Shown piece by piece: positions 15,601 through 30,600 of a stretch of DNA of 64,000 nucleotides. The notes beneath the pieces are model-generated. The model saw only the letters and a program-made list of their open reading frames with translations. It had not been told where the DNA came from and searched no databases. Location: contig CM017569.1 in assembly GCA_007844125.1 (NCBI GenBank), positions 8,646,995 to 8,710,994 of the forward strand, written 5' to 3'. The position numbers and the translations under genes were made by a program. This DNA comes from Sinonovacula constricta (Eukaryota; Mollusca; Bivalvia; Cardiida; Solecurtidae). How positions within the stretch are numbered: position 1 is the first letter of the stretch; each line of letters starts with the position of its first letter.

Positions 15601-18600
15601 GCAGTGTCTATAGCAACTACAGTGGAGCTGAACTGTTGGATCAGGATCTACACTACTAGCTGCAGTGTCTATAGCAACTACAGTGGAGCTGAACTGTTGG
15701 ATCAGGATCTACACTACTAGCAGCAGTGTCTATAGCAACTACAGTGGAGCTAAACTGTCTGATCAGGATCTACACTACTAGCAGCAGTGTCTATAGCAAC
15801 TACAGTGGAGCTGAACTGGCTGATCAAGATCTACACTACTAGCAGCAGTGTCTATAGGAACTACAGTGGAGCTGAACTGTCTGATCAGGATCTACACTAC
15901 TAGCTGCAGAGTCTATAGCAACTACAGTGGAGCTGAACTGTTGGATCAGGATCTACACTACTAGCAGCAGTGTCTATAGCAACTACAGTGGAGCTAAACT
16001 GTCTGATCAGGATCTACACTACTAGCAGCAGTGTCTATAGCAACTACAGTGGAGCTAAACTCTCTGATCAAGATCTACACTACTAGCAGCAGTGTCTATA
16101 GCAACTACAGTGGAGCTGAACTGTTGGATCAGGATCTACACTACTAGCAGCAGAGTCTATAGCAACTACAGTGGAGCTGAACTGTTGGATCAGGATCTAC
16201 ACTACTAGCAGCAGTGTCTATAGCAACTACAGTGGAGCTGAACTGTTGGATCAAGATCTACACTACTAGCAGCAGTGTCTATAGCAACTACAGTGGAGCT
16301 AAACTGTCTGATCAAGATCTACACTACTAGCAGCAGAGTCTACAGCAACTACAGCGGAGCTGAACTGTTGGATCAGGATCTACACTACTAGCAGCAGTGT
16401 CTATAGGAACTACAGTGGAGCTGAACTGTTGGATCAGGATCTACACTACTAGCAGCAGTGTCTATAGCAACTACAGTGGAGCTGAACTGTTGGATCAAGA
16501 TCTACACTACTAGCAGCAGTGTCTATAGCAACTACAGTGGAGCTAAACTGTCTGATCAAGATCTACACTACTAGCTGCAGAGTCTATAGCAACTACAGTG
16601 GAGCTGAACTGGCTGATCAAGATCTACACTACTAGCAGCAGAGTCTAAAGCAACACTTCCAACCTGCATACTGGTAGTTGTAAGCAAATTTGTAATAAGT
16701 TTGAGTTATAAAGCAATATAGATGGACAGTGTTTATTAACCCCTGCTACTGCTTGGCTAACTACATGTAAAATAAGCCTTGATAAGCTAACAATATCCTA
16801 ACAAACCTGTAAATAAATTACTACATGTAAAATATATAAATTCCTAGCAAACTTAATGTATAATTATCCATTCTTAGCTAACAACAAGTATAATATCAAT
16901 TCTTAGCTAACTATATGTATATTAACAATTCTTAGCTTACTACATGTAAAATAACCACTCTTAGCTAACTACATGTATAATAATATATTCTTAGCTAACT
17001 ACATATATAATATCCATTCTTAGCTAACTATATGTATAATAATCCATTCTTAGCTAACTACATTTAAAATAACCATTCTTAGCTAACTACATGTATAATA
17101 ATATATTCTTAGCTAACTACATATATAATATCCATTCTTAGCTAACTATATGTATAATAATCCATTCTTAGCTAACTACATTTAAAATAACCATTCTTAG
17201 CTAACTACATGTATAATAATCTATTCTTAGCTAACTACATGTATAATAACCATTCTTAGCTAACTACATCCATTCTTAGCTAACTACATTTATAATAATC
17301 CATTTGTAGCTTACTACATGTATAATAACAATTCTTAGCTAACTAAAAGTATAATAATCCATTTTAGCTAACTACATGTATAATATCCATTCATAGCTAA
17401 CTTCATGTATAATAATCATTCTTAGCTTACTACCTGTATAAGATCAATTTTTAGCTATCTACATTTATAATAACCCTTTCTTAGCAAACTACAAGTTTAA
17501 AATATCAAAATTACAAGTTTTAAAATCTAAATTTTGCTACCTACAAGTTTAAAAATCCAAACTTGCTAATATCTAATTAATGACCCATTCTTAGCTTAAT
17601 ACATGTTTAATGTCCAATTCTTAGCTTACTACATGTTTAATAACCAATTCTTAGCTTATGGCATGTTCAATAATCCATTCTTAGCAAACTACAAATTCAG
17701 TAACACATTCCTAGTAAACTATTTGTTTAATAATCTATTCTGATCAAACTGAAATACTTAATAACCCATCTTTAGCAAACTTTATGTTCAATAACCCAAT
17801 CTTAGCAAACTACATGTTTAATTACCCATTCTGAGCAAACTAAATGTTTGATGATACAATCTAAGCAAATTAAATGTTTAATTCCCTGTCCTTAGAAAAT
17901 AACAAGTAAGTGATGGTGATACCTTCCAGTCTGTAAGATATATAATATTCTATGATAAAAGAAATTAGTTGATTATTGACTTTTGATAAGTCAAAGAAAA
18001 TGACAAAAGTGCTGAAATTCACATACTCATGTACTTTTTTACAGTGGTTTTATTTTAAGCGGGAATCTTATATATGAACCAGTTGAGCTTCAGGCATTGC
18101 AATTGAAAACTTGACTAGCCACACAATGAGCAATGTTTTTGAGACTAGCTGTCATGTGATGAAATCAGATGATTTTGCCTTTCATTCCATTCCATTTTAT
18201 CAACATCTCTGGGACCATTAATTAATTGATTGATTGATTGGTCAAATACAACACTAAGTGTGTGTGGGTAAATGCATGCCAAATAACAAGTAATTAAAAT
18301 AACATATTTGGGATGCAGGCAAGATAGCTTGATCCATTGCAAGATGACAGTGTCCGACTGGCGACACAGTCTTCTTTATTCCAGTAAATGAATGAGTTTG
18401 GCTTACAAAGATAGATGATGATAGGTAGGAGTACATCAGAGCCTAACGACAGACATACTCTTGTCATACATTTTTTTGCCAGCATTCGACTATAACTAGA
18501 TAAATCTTTGCATTTTATTTTAAATTTTAATATACATGTCGGTTTTTCTTCTGAGTACTTGATCTAGATTTTATTACTTAAGTTACAACTATCTGATCAA

Positions 18601-21600
18601 GTATTCGAGTAATGTTGTACACATTGACATCCATTGTAACTTTGAATAAAATATACACATTCATTACTGATACAGGTTGTTTTTTTTCTGATTCTGAAAG
18701 AATTGCACTAGGTATAAAGATCAATTACCTGCAAAAGATGCATATTAGTTGAAATAGTAAAGAGAAAATATGATTTTTTAACATAAAAGTGGCTTTTCAT
18801 AGGTGTTGTTGTTTGTTGTGAAATGAATGAGCCTAAGATTTGGGAAATGTCCACTTTAAAAAGGAGAGGGTTCATTCCTTTCTAGAGAAACCATTACAAA
18901 AGTTTGGCCTAAAGGTAAAGATATTAAGGATATCCAGTAAATAGGTCTTAAAATCTGTATTTAAAAATCCTAATATATTAAAGAAATGAGATCAGCAAAA
19001 AGGAAAAGAAGACAATAAAAATTAAGGTTTTCAAAATTTAGACATAAACACCAGTACATTAAAACAAGAGGGCCATGATGGCCATTTATCGCTCACCTGA
19101 GGACACAGGCTTTTAGTAGGCTCATATCTGGCGTCAAGTATATAAGAGTTATTTACTTCAGAAATCATTGGTGAAGATTGAACCATTAGTGTGGCCACTA
19201 GGTTAATTTTTCTAGAATTTTACCAAGTAACCTGCTGAATCCACATGACCAACTTCAAAACATTAGTAAGATTTCATGCAGACAAACATTCTGATCAAGT
19301 TTGGTGAAGATTGGGCTATAAATGTGGTTTCTAGTGCGCTCACAAGTTTTTCCTAAAATCTGACCTAGTGACCTAGTTTTTGACTACAGGTGAGCCAATA
19401 ATGAACTCATCCAAGATTTCATGCAGACATACATTCTGACCAAGTTTGATGAAAATTGGATAAAAACTGTGGTCTCTAGCGTGTTCACAAGCTAAAACGT
19501 TGACGCCGCACGCCGGACGCCGGACAAAGGGGTATCGGAAAAGCTCACTTTGAAAACTTTGTGCTCAGGTGAGCTGTAAAGGCAACAAAAAAAGGCTAAC
19601 AACTTACAACTTTGTACGTCTTCGAAACCTAAGAATACATTGTATAGCATAAATTATGTTTCTGATGAACCAGCAATAATTGTAACATGAGAATACTGAA
19701 TATATTTATTTATTTGTCTGCTGAAAGGGAAACTCTTTAATGAATTGTCTACAGGGACACAGACACTCTGATGATTTGTCTACATCTATACATATACTTT
19801 AATCATTTGTCTGCAGGGACAGAGTCATTTTGATTGTTTGTCTTCAGGGACAGAAACACTTTGCTGATTTGACTAAAGGGACTGAAACACTTTGATGGTT
19901 TGTCTTCAGGGAAAGAAAACTTTGATTGTTTGTTTACAGGGAAAGAACACTTTGATTGTTTGTCTACAGGGAACACTTTATTTGTCTTCAGGGAAAGAAC
20001 ACTTTGAATGTTTGTCTTCAGGGACAGAAACACTTTGATGATTTGTCTAAAGGGACTGAAACACTTTGATGGTTTGTCTACATGGACTAAACACTTTGAT
20101 TGTTTGTCTACAGGGAAAGAACACTTTGATTGTTTGTTTACAGTGACAGAAACACTTTGATTATCTACTGGGACAGAACACTTTGGTTCTCTACAGGGAC
20201 AGAAACACTTTGCTTGTTTGTCTACAGGGTCAGAACACTGATTATTTGTGTAAAGGGACAGAACACTTGATGATTTGACTACAGGGACAAACACTTTGAT
20301 TGTTTGTCTACAGGGACAGAACACTTTGATGATTTGTCTAAAGGGACTGAACACTTTGATGATTTGTCTAAAGGGACTGAACACTTTGATGCCTTGTCTA
20401 CAGTGTTACAGATGCTTTGATGGTTTGTCTACAAAAACAAAAACACTGAGATTTTGTCTACAGGGACATCAATCCTTTGAGGATTTGTCTACAGGAACAT
20501 ATACACTTTCAGTTGATAAAACCTTTTACAACTGCTGCAAAGAAACAACTCATTGCTTAATGAAAATGTTAAAGAACCTGGACAGACATGAGTCGCGAAA
20601 CTGATGCAGCGGTAGGTTGGTGAACACTGTAGTTAGTATGCTTAGCATATGTCTGTTGCAAATGAAAATATCAATAACAATATCTCTAGACAATTGGAAA
20701 ACAATACCATTGTCTTACCAGCTCATTCGTTCATTGTTCCTGGAGGTAAGCATGGGCAAAATAGAAAGATAACATGAAACATTTGAAAAATTAAAAAAGA
20801 GAACAAACAAAAAAGCACAAATATAAATGAGTTGACTGACACTACCCTCCTACTGCCTAGATGCCTATGTCTAACACAAGCTCTAACAAAAGGAAAGGTC
20901 ATCCAGAAGATAGCACAGGACCCTTGAACTTCAAAAAAATGGACAATAAAGTTTGAAAACTACAAGCCTGTGAAAATGAGTAAAGATAAAATATACGCAT
21001 GCTTTTGCGGTCCTACAATATAGGTGGTTCCTCGTAACAAGTGAAGATATAAAGAAGCATGAATGAGATGCATCACAGAGTCACTGATTATGTATCATCA
21101 CTGCACACAGGTTATATTGTTTTAGAGTAGACAGTAATACATGTAATAAACTCTACCTGCTATGAAACCATGCATGCTTTGATTAACAAGCTAGACCCAA
21201 GTACTGCCATAGGGACTTGGACCATGTTACAAACTAGCTCCTGATCAGCAGGACCAAATCTGAACTCATTGTTGCTGCTTTTGGATTTATTTAAAACTGT
21301 CAGCTGTATCGGATAGTAACATTTCTATGAGTCTATATTTTGGCAACAAAATTTTTTTACTGTAAAGTGTTAAAACTTTAATATGAATCAAGGATTAATT
21401 ATTTTGCTCTTTCTCTACAGTTTGTATTGTTTATTTTTATGTCTAATATTGTTGTTTTGCTACATTATGCAAAATTAAATGGTTAAGAAAGGTCCATCAA
21501 ATTCGGTCAGATGTTTTGACATCACTGTAGGGATGCTACTTGCAAAAGGAGTTTTAGATAAAAGTACACTTTTGACATGTCAGTGATTATTAATTGAGTC

Positions 21601-24600
21601 CTTGTATATTTGTTATTTTCTGCACAAGAATTAATTGATATGGATACAACTTTCAGCAACTTATCTTATAATACTTTTTTCTAAAAATATCTTGCTTGTA
21701 ATGGGACACTACAAGTTGTTCTACAAAAATGACATGCATCTGCATATTCCACAAAGGCTACTGGCAATGTCCATACAGGTATGATAATTTCTGTACTGTA
21801 CCAGGTTAAAGTAATGACTATTTCCACTTGAAATGTCAACAAAGTTAATTGAACATACTGATTGATAAAAATACACAAGTTTATGTTAGCTTTACATAGA
21901 CTCTTTAATTGTGTGTATGTGCCTGACCGTCTGTATGTGCTTGCCTGTCTGTATGTGCCTGACCTCCTGTATGTGCCTGACCGTCTGTATGTGCCTGACC
22001 TCCTGTATGTGCTTGCCTGTCTGTATGTGCCTGACCTCCTGTATGTGCCTGACCTCCTGTATGTGCTTGCCTGTCTGTATGTGCCTGACCTCCTGTATGT
22101 GCCTGACCTCCTGTATGTGCTTGCCTGTCTGTATGTGCCTGACCTCCTGTATGTGCTTGCCTGTCTGTATGTGCCTGACCTCCTGTATGTGCCTGACCTC
22201 CTGTATGTGCTTGCCTGTCTGTATGTGCCTGACCTCCTGTATGTGCCTGACCGTCTGTATGTGCCTGACCGTCTGTATGTGCCTGACCTCCTGTATGTGC
22301 TTGCCTGTCTGTATGTGCCTGACCTCCTGTATGTGCTTGCCTGTCTGTATGTGCATGACCTCCTGTATGTGCTTGCCTGTCTGTATGTGCCTGACCTCCT
22401 GTATGTTCCTGACCTCCTGTATGTGCTTGCCTGTCTGTATGTGCCTGACCTCCTGTATGTGCCTGACCTCCTGTATGTGCATGACCATCTGTATGTGCAT
22501 GACCATCTGTATGTGCCTAACCGTCTGTATGTGCCTGACCTCCTGTATGTGCCTGACCGTCTGTATGTGTCTGACTGTCTGTATGTACCTGACTGTCTGT
22601 ATGTGCCTGACCTCCTGTATGTGCATGACCTCCTGTATGTGCATGACTGTCTGTATGTGCATGACCTCCTGTATGTGCATGACTGTCTGTATGTGCATGA
22701 CCTCCTGTATGTGCATGACTGTCTGTATGTGCATGACCGTCTGTATGTGCCTGACCATCTGTATGTGCATGACCATCTGTATGTGCATGACCGTCTGTAC
22801 GTGCCTGACCGTCTGTATGTGCCTGACCGTCTGTATGTGCCTGACCTCCTGTATGTGCCTGACCTCCTGTATGTGCCAGACCTCCTGTATGTGCATGACC
22901 GTCTGTATGTGCCTGACTGTCTGTATGTGCCTGACCATCTGTATGTGCCTGACCGTCTGTACGTGCCTGACCGTCTGTATGTGCCTGACCGTCTGTATGT
23001 GCCTGACCGTCTGTACGTGCCTGACCGTCTGTATGTGCCTGACCGTCTGTACGTGCCTGACCGTCTGTACGTGCCTGACCTCCTGTATGTGCCTGACCGT
23101 CTGTACGTGCCTGACCGTCTGTATGTGCCTGACCGTCTGTTATGCCTGACCTCCTGTATGTGCATGACCGTCTGTATGTGCCTGACCGTCTGTATGTGTA
23201 TGACCGTCTGTATGTGCATGACCGTCTGTATATGCCTGACCATCTGTATGTGTATGACCGTCTGTATGTGCCTGACCGTCTGTATGTGCATGACCTCCTG
23301 TATGTGTATGACCGTCTGTATGTGCATGACCGTCTGTATGTGTATGACCATCTGTATGTGCATGACCTCCTGTATGTACATGACCGTCTGTATGTGTATG
23401 ACCGTCTGTATGTGCATGACCTCCTGTATGTACATGACCGTCTGTATGTACATGACCATCTGTATGTGTATGACCATCTGTATGTGCATGACCTCCTGTA
23501 TGTACATGACCATCTGTATGTGTATGACCGTCTGTATGTGCATGACCATCTGTATGTGGATGACCGTCTGTATGTGCATGACCGTCTGTATGTGCATGAC
23601 CATCTGTATGTGCATGACCTCCTGTATGTACATGACCATCTGTATGTGCCTGACCATCTGTATGAGCCTGACCTCCTGTATGTACATGATCGTCTATATG
23701 TGCATGACCATCTGTATGTGCATGACCTCCTGTATGTACATGACCATCTGTATGTGTATGACCGTCTGTATGTGCATGACCGTCTGTATGTACATGACCA
23801 TCTGTATGTGCCTGACCATCTGTATGTGCATGACCATCTGTATGTGTATGACCATCTGTACGTGCCTGACCGTCTGTATGTGCCTGACCGTCTGTATGTG
23901 CCTGACTGTCTGTATGTGCCTGACCGTCTGTACTTGCCTGACCGTCTGTATGTGCCTGACCGTCTGTACGTGCCTGACCTCCTGTATGTGCCTGACCGTC
24001 TGTACGTGCCTGACCGTCTGTATGTGCCTGACCGTCTGTATGTGCCTGACCTCCTGTATGTGCATGACCGTCTGTATGTGCCTGACCGTCTGTATGTGCA
24101 TGACCGTCTGTATATGCCTGACCATCTGTATGTGTATGACCGTCTGTATGTGCCTGACAGTCTGTATGTGTATGACCGTCTGTATGTGCATGACCGTCTG
24201 TATGTGCATGACCATCTGTACGTGCATGACCTCCTGTATGTACATGACCGTCTGTATGTGTATGACCGTCTGTATGTGCATGACCTCCTGTATGTACATG
24301 ACCGTCTGTATGTACATGACCATCTGTATGTGTATGACCATCTGTATGTGCATGACCTCCTGTATGTACATGACCATCTGTATGTGTATGACCATCTGTA
24401 TGTGCATGACCATCTGTATGTGTATGACCATCTGTATGTGCATGACCGTCTGTATGTGCATGACCATCTGTATGTGCATGACCTCCTGTATGTACATGAC
24501 CATCTGTATGTGCCTGACCATCTGTATGTGCCTGACCTCCTGTATGTACATGACCGTCTGTATGTGCATGACCATCTGTATGTGCATGACCTCCTGTATG

Positions 24601-27600
24601 TACATGACCATCTGTATGTGTATGACCGTCTGTATGTGCATGACCGTCTGTATGTACATGACCATCTGTATGTGCCTGACCATCTGTATGTGCATGACCA
24701 TCTGTATGTGCCTGACCATCTGTATGTGTATGACCGTCTGTATGTGCCTGACCGTCTGTATGTGTATGACCGTCTGTATGTGCATGACCGTCTGTATGTG
24801 TATGACCGTCTGTATGTGCCTGACCTCCTGTATGTGCCTGACCTCCTGTATGTACATGACCGTCTGTATGTGCATGACCATCTGTATGTGCCTGACCATC
24901 TGTATGTGCATGACCATCTGTATGTGCATTACCGTCTGTATGTGTATGACCGTCTGTATGTGCATGACCATCTGTATGTGTATGACCATCTGTATGTGCC
25001 TGACCTCCTGTATGTACATGACCGTCTGTATGTGCATGACCACCTGTATGTGCCTGACCATCTGTATGTGCATGACCATCTGTATGTGCCTGAACTCCTG
25101 TATGTGCATGACCATCTGTATGTGCCTGAACTCCTGTATGTGCATGACTATCTGTATGTGCCTGACCACCTGTATGTGCCTGACCTCCTGTATGTGCATG
25201 ACTATCTGTATGTGCCTGACCATCTGCATGTGTATGACCGTCTGTATGTGCCTGACCGTCTGTATGTGCATGACCGTCTGTATGTGCATGACTATCTGTA
25301 TGTGCCTGACCTCCTGTATGTGCCTGACCATCTGTATGTGCCTGACCTCCTGTATGTGCATGACTATCTGTATGTGCCTGACCTCCTGTATGTGCCTGAC
25401 CATCTGTATGTGCCTGACCTCCTGTATGTGCATGACTGTCTGTATGTGCCTGACCATCTGTATGTGCCTGACCATCTGTATGTGCATGATTGTCTGTATA
25501 TGCCTGACCTCCTGTATGTGCCTGAACTCCTGTATGTGCCTGACCTCCTGTATGTGCCTGACCATCTGTATGTGCATGATCGTCTGTATGTGCATGACCG
25601 TCTGTATGTGCCTGACCGTCTGTTTGTGCCTGACCTCCTTTATGTGCCTGACCTCCTGTATGTGCCTGACCATCTGTATGTGCATGACCGTCTGTATGTG
25701 CCTGACCGTCTGTTTGTGCCTGACCGCCTGTATGTGCCTGACCTCCTGTATGTGCCTGACCATCTGTATGTGCATGACCGTCTGTATGTGCATGACCATC
25801 TGTATGTGCATGACCATCTGTATGTGCCTGACCTCCTGTATGTGCATGACCGCCTGTATGTGCCTGACCATCTGTATGTGCATGACCATCTGTATGTGCC
25901 TGACCGTCTGTATGTGCATGACCATCTGTATGTGTCTGACCGCCTGTATGTGCCTGACCGTCTGTATGTGCCTGACCATCTGTATGTGCCTGACCGTCTG
26001 TATGTGCATGACCGTCTGTATGTGCCTGACCGTCTGTTTGTGCCTGACCTCCTGTATGTGCCTGACCTCCTGTATGTGCCTGACCATCTGTATGTGCATG
26101 ACCGTCTGTATGTGCATGACCGTCTGTATGTGCATGACCGCCTGTATGTGCCTGACCATCTGTATGTGCATGACCGTCTGTATGTGCATGACCGTCTGTA
26201 TGTGCCTGACCGTCTGTTTGTGCCTGACCTCCTGTATGTGCCTGACCTCCTGTATGTGCCTGACCATCTGTATGTGCATGACCGTCTGTATGTGCATGAC
26301 CGTCTGTTTGTGCCTGACCGCCTGTATGTGCCTGACCTCCTGTATGTGCATGACCATCTGTATGTGCCTGACCATCTGTATGTGCATGACCATCTGTATG
26401 TGCATGACCATCTGTATGTGCCTGACCGTCTGTATGTGCATGACCGCCTGTATGTGCCTGACCATCTGTATGTGCATGACCATCTGTATGTGCCTGACCA
26501 TCTGTATGTGCATGACCGTCTGTATGTGCATGACCGTCTGTATGTGCCTGACCGTCTGTATGTGCCTGACCGTCTGTATGTGCATGACCATCTGTATGTG
26601 CATGACCGTCTGTATGTGCATGACCGTCTGTATGTGCCTGACTGTCTGTATGTGCATGACCGTCTGTATGTGTATGACCGTCTGTATGTGCATGACCGTC
26701 TGTATGTGTATGACCATCTGTATGTGCATGACCATCTGTATGTGCATGACAGTCTGTATGTGCATGACCGTCTGTATGTGCCTGACCGTCTGTATGTGCA
26801 TGACCGTCTGTATGTGCCTGACCTCCTGTATGTGCCTGACCGTCTGTATGTGTATGACCGTCTGTATGTGCCTGACATCCTGTATGTGCCTGACCGTCTG
26901 TATGTGCCTGACCATCTGTATGTGCCTGACCATCTGTATGTGCATGACCGTCTGTATGTGCCTGACCGTCTGTATGTGATTGACCTCCTGTATGTGCCTG
27001 ACCATCTGTATGTGCCTGACCGTCTGTATGTGCCTGACCATCTGTATGTGCCTGACCATCTGTATGTGCATGACCGTCTGTATGTGCCTGACCTCCTGTA
27101 TGTGCATGACCATCTGTATGTGCCTGACCGTCTGTATGTGCCTGACCATCTGTATGTGCCTGACCGTCTGTATGTGATTGACCTCCTGTATGTGCCTGAC
27201 CATCTGTATGTGCCTGACTGTCTGTATGTGCCTGACCTTCAGTATGACCATCTGTATGTGCCTGACCGTCTGTATGTGCCTGACTGTCTGTATGTGCCTG
27301 ACCGTCTGTATGTGCCTGACCTCCTGTATGTGCCTGACCGTCTGTATGTGCATGACCGCCTGTATGTGCCTGACCGTCAGTATGACCGTCTGTATATGCA
27401 TGACCAAATGGTAAGTGGAGTCCTGATTCCCACTATATTATGTACTATTGTACATGTTAATCTTCCAGTCATGATATCCTCATAGGACCAGAAATAATCA
27501 GTAAACTGGTAGAATTTGTAAAATCCTAATTGTCATGACAAGTATTGTGCAATGCATCAACATGTGTCTGCCATTGTTGTGTTGCAGCCCTTGCCTGTAT

Positions 27601-30600
27601 CATGCATTTCATATGATGTGACAATAAGCTCAGAATGACTGTCATTTGCAATGACATCAGATATAGCAACATGAAAAAAACAAGCACACAAACAATGAAT
27701 CTTATATGACCTTATAGCAAACATACTAAAGCAGCAAAAGAGGAATAAAATTATGCTGTAATTTTGCTGCAAATTGTGAAAGGAAGTATGTAATGATTTG
27801 TTTCTCATTGCTATATCATTCTATCTGGTATTGAAGTCCTGGATTTATTGATTACAATGATGTTGATAGACAGTCAGGGGTACGCAAAATGCTTAATTCA
27901 TTGTGACTTTATTGACTAGCAAGTGCCGAAAAGTCTTGTATTTGGGAATGTGTGTGATATGTAAGGAGGTATGCAAGATGGTGATATGCACTTAAAAAGT
28001 TTTTTGTTTGTTGAAAATATATGTGTTAAGGTCATACACTTAATAGCGTCATTATTGACCTTCTCTATGTGGAGATATATTTCTCTATTCTATTTTTCTG
28101 TTTGTTGATATTCTGGTGACCAACTTAAAATCCTAAAACCAGTATACAAATTTTCTGACTAGTAAATATGGCTATGGTCATTATTGGAAGATACCTTGGT
28201 CTGACCACAAATGCACAACAGTTTCTCGTCATAAAGCTGTTGCTCGCATGCAGACAAGAACACACATCTGAGGGGCTGAGGGGTTAAAAGTTGGCAACTC
28301 TAACTTCCTTACCAGGCCTGCTTCTTGATCTTGTATTCTTATCATGCTCGTGTTCAAAACCAATGCTTAGTTCTAATAAAATATATTATAAGTAAAGGTT
28401 AGTGTACCTATTTATAGTGACTATGTAGCAAATAGTGTAGATCCTGACCAGACAGTTTTCTGCCAGGAACTGATTGATCTGACTCTACACTATTTTTCTA
28501 AACCTTATAGATATGTGATTGGCAGGCTAATACTTTGGCTAATGCAAGATCAGGAGCTACATTGTAAGAGAACTAAACAAGAGGTCATCCCTGCAGCAGT
28601 AATTATAACCAACTTTACACTCTTACTTGTCAAACTTAGGAATAACCTCACTGCTCTCATCCTCACAACTACTGAAAGTATACAAACAGTCAATAAGCTT
28701 CAAGATTAGCTTCTAGTGCATGATTTCTGCTTTATCAAGGAAGAAAAAAGTTCAAAAGAAAACAAATGCAGCAACAATGAGGCAAACATCATTGACTAGT
28801 TTAAATACAAACACCTTCCAAAAAACCAACTTAACTCTTGAGCTCTTTTAACGACTTTAACCAGGCATATTCATTGTTAATTGCAAGAAATAGCTGTCAT
28901 TTAAATAAAAGTGTGGCAAGAGACTAAGCATCTGATTGTGCAGGTCTGATCAGAAAGTTCCCAGATTTACTCTAAAAAAGTATGTGTTATAGTTTTAATT
29001 CACAAGAATTGTCTGTAGAGCTGTGCTCCAATTTGTGCAATGCTAGATAGTTATATACTGAATTAAATGAATTAAATTCTGAGTAAAAAGGGGCATAACT
29101 CTGTTATCTTTTAACTTATTTTAAATGTATGTTAATAGAAAGGTTAACCAAACAGTAGAGCAAACAAGGTTTGCATTTGTTCGAGGTAATGGTACAAAAA
29201 ACACATTTTCAGTTATATACTGAATTAAATGAATGAAATTTTGAGTAAAAAGGGGCATAACTCTGTTATCTTTTAACTTTTTTTAAATGTATGTTAATAG
29301 AAAGGTTAACCAAAAAGTAGAGCAAACAAGGTTTGCATTTGTTCGAGGTAATGGTACAAAAAACACATAAGCCAACCTAAAGGCCTGAAAATATCAGGAA
29401 TGGTTTAACTCTTGACCTGCTAGGCAACATTTGATCAAGATTAGACACACGTGTACAGTTAAACTTCGCTAAAGACCACCCTGCTATGCCGGACAACAGA
29501 TGATCCTCAGCAAGGTTTTACGGTAGATCCAGATCAGTTAGATCCTGCTTCAAGATTCCACATACTTGCTAGAATGACTTGTAACCTGTGCACATAGTTG
29601 TTGGTAAATAACAAAGAATCTAGTCTGACTTATTAATAAATGTACCAAGCTCAGTCTTCATTGTAAACCGGCTTGCCCGAAGCCCGGGACAAGTACTTTT
29701 GACTAAGGGAAAGTTGAAATTCCTGATTTATCCATAAGCAAAAGCCTGATTTATTGTTAACATTGATGAACAATGAGGAATATTTCAAACATCGACAATA
29801 AAAGCCATTCGATTAAACCGTCTTTAAGAGTGTTCTGTAACACAGAAACACTTTTGTGCGAATGACTCAGCTTTTTATACTGACCCCGAATGACTAATGT
29901 ACGCAATTAGTCATTTGCAAAATTGATGAAATGGTGATTTTCTATTGCAATGTAACATTAACAAAAGGAATTCATAATTAAATTTTCATCTTGCAATTAC
30001 TGTTTATTCATATGGTAATTTACTCTCAGATGTTACATACAAAAATATAATCGGAAAGATTTAAATCCATTTCCATTTTGCACATTTTGCTAATTTAATT
30101 TCATTGCGTACTTATGTCATACCGGAAGTTGAAAACTTTACTGAGCTAGGATTCGTCTGCGAAATATCGTAAATGTTGAAATTTGAAGTATATCAACAGA
30201 GCTCAGCCCCTCAAAAGAAAACCTGAGCCCGACAAACAAAAAAATTAATCAGAAAATAAAAGAGAGTATGAAGGCAAATGCCAGCATTTGTTTAGAACCC
30301 AATGGCAGAATGATCCACCTTGGTTGAGATACTACAAAGGCCCCGGCTTGATGTTTTGCAATGATTGCAGAGAGAGCACTGGGTCTCTGTAAAAGGAACA
30401 TCATGCATGACAGTTGATGGAGAATTAATCCAGTTTAAATGAGAAACATATGAAAAAGAATAAAGATTAAAATTGATTACTTTTGTATTTTCAATTTTAA
30501 CAGTTAAAATTTCGGGCAAGTGAAACCAATTTCGGGCATGTGATTTTTCCCAGTGGCTTGCCCAAAGGGGCAAGTGGTTTAAAAAAAATAAGGTGAAGAC

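Noticed and set aside
1943..16655. CRISPR-like or bacterial repeat array
   Set aside because: The units are head-to-tail without unique spacers, and the window has spliced animal genes.
19803..20384. 193-codon minus-strand ORF
   Set aside because: Made entirely of the ~30-bp tandem repeat.
21862..27485. Very long ORFs (up to 1,705 codons) on both strands
   Set aside because: They are translations of the 18-bp repeat, which has no stop codon in several frames. Openness in plus and minus frames at once, with no other domain, argues against a gene.
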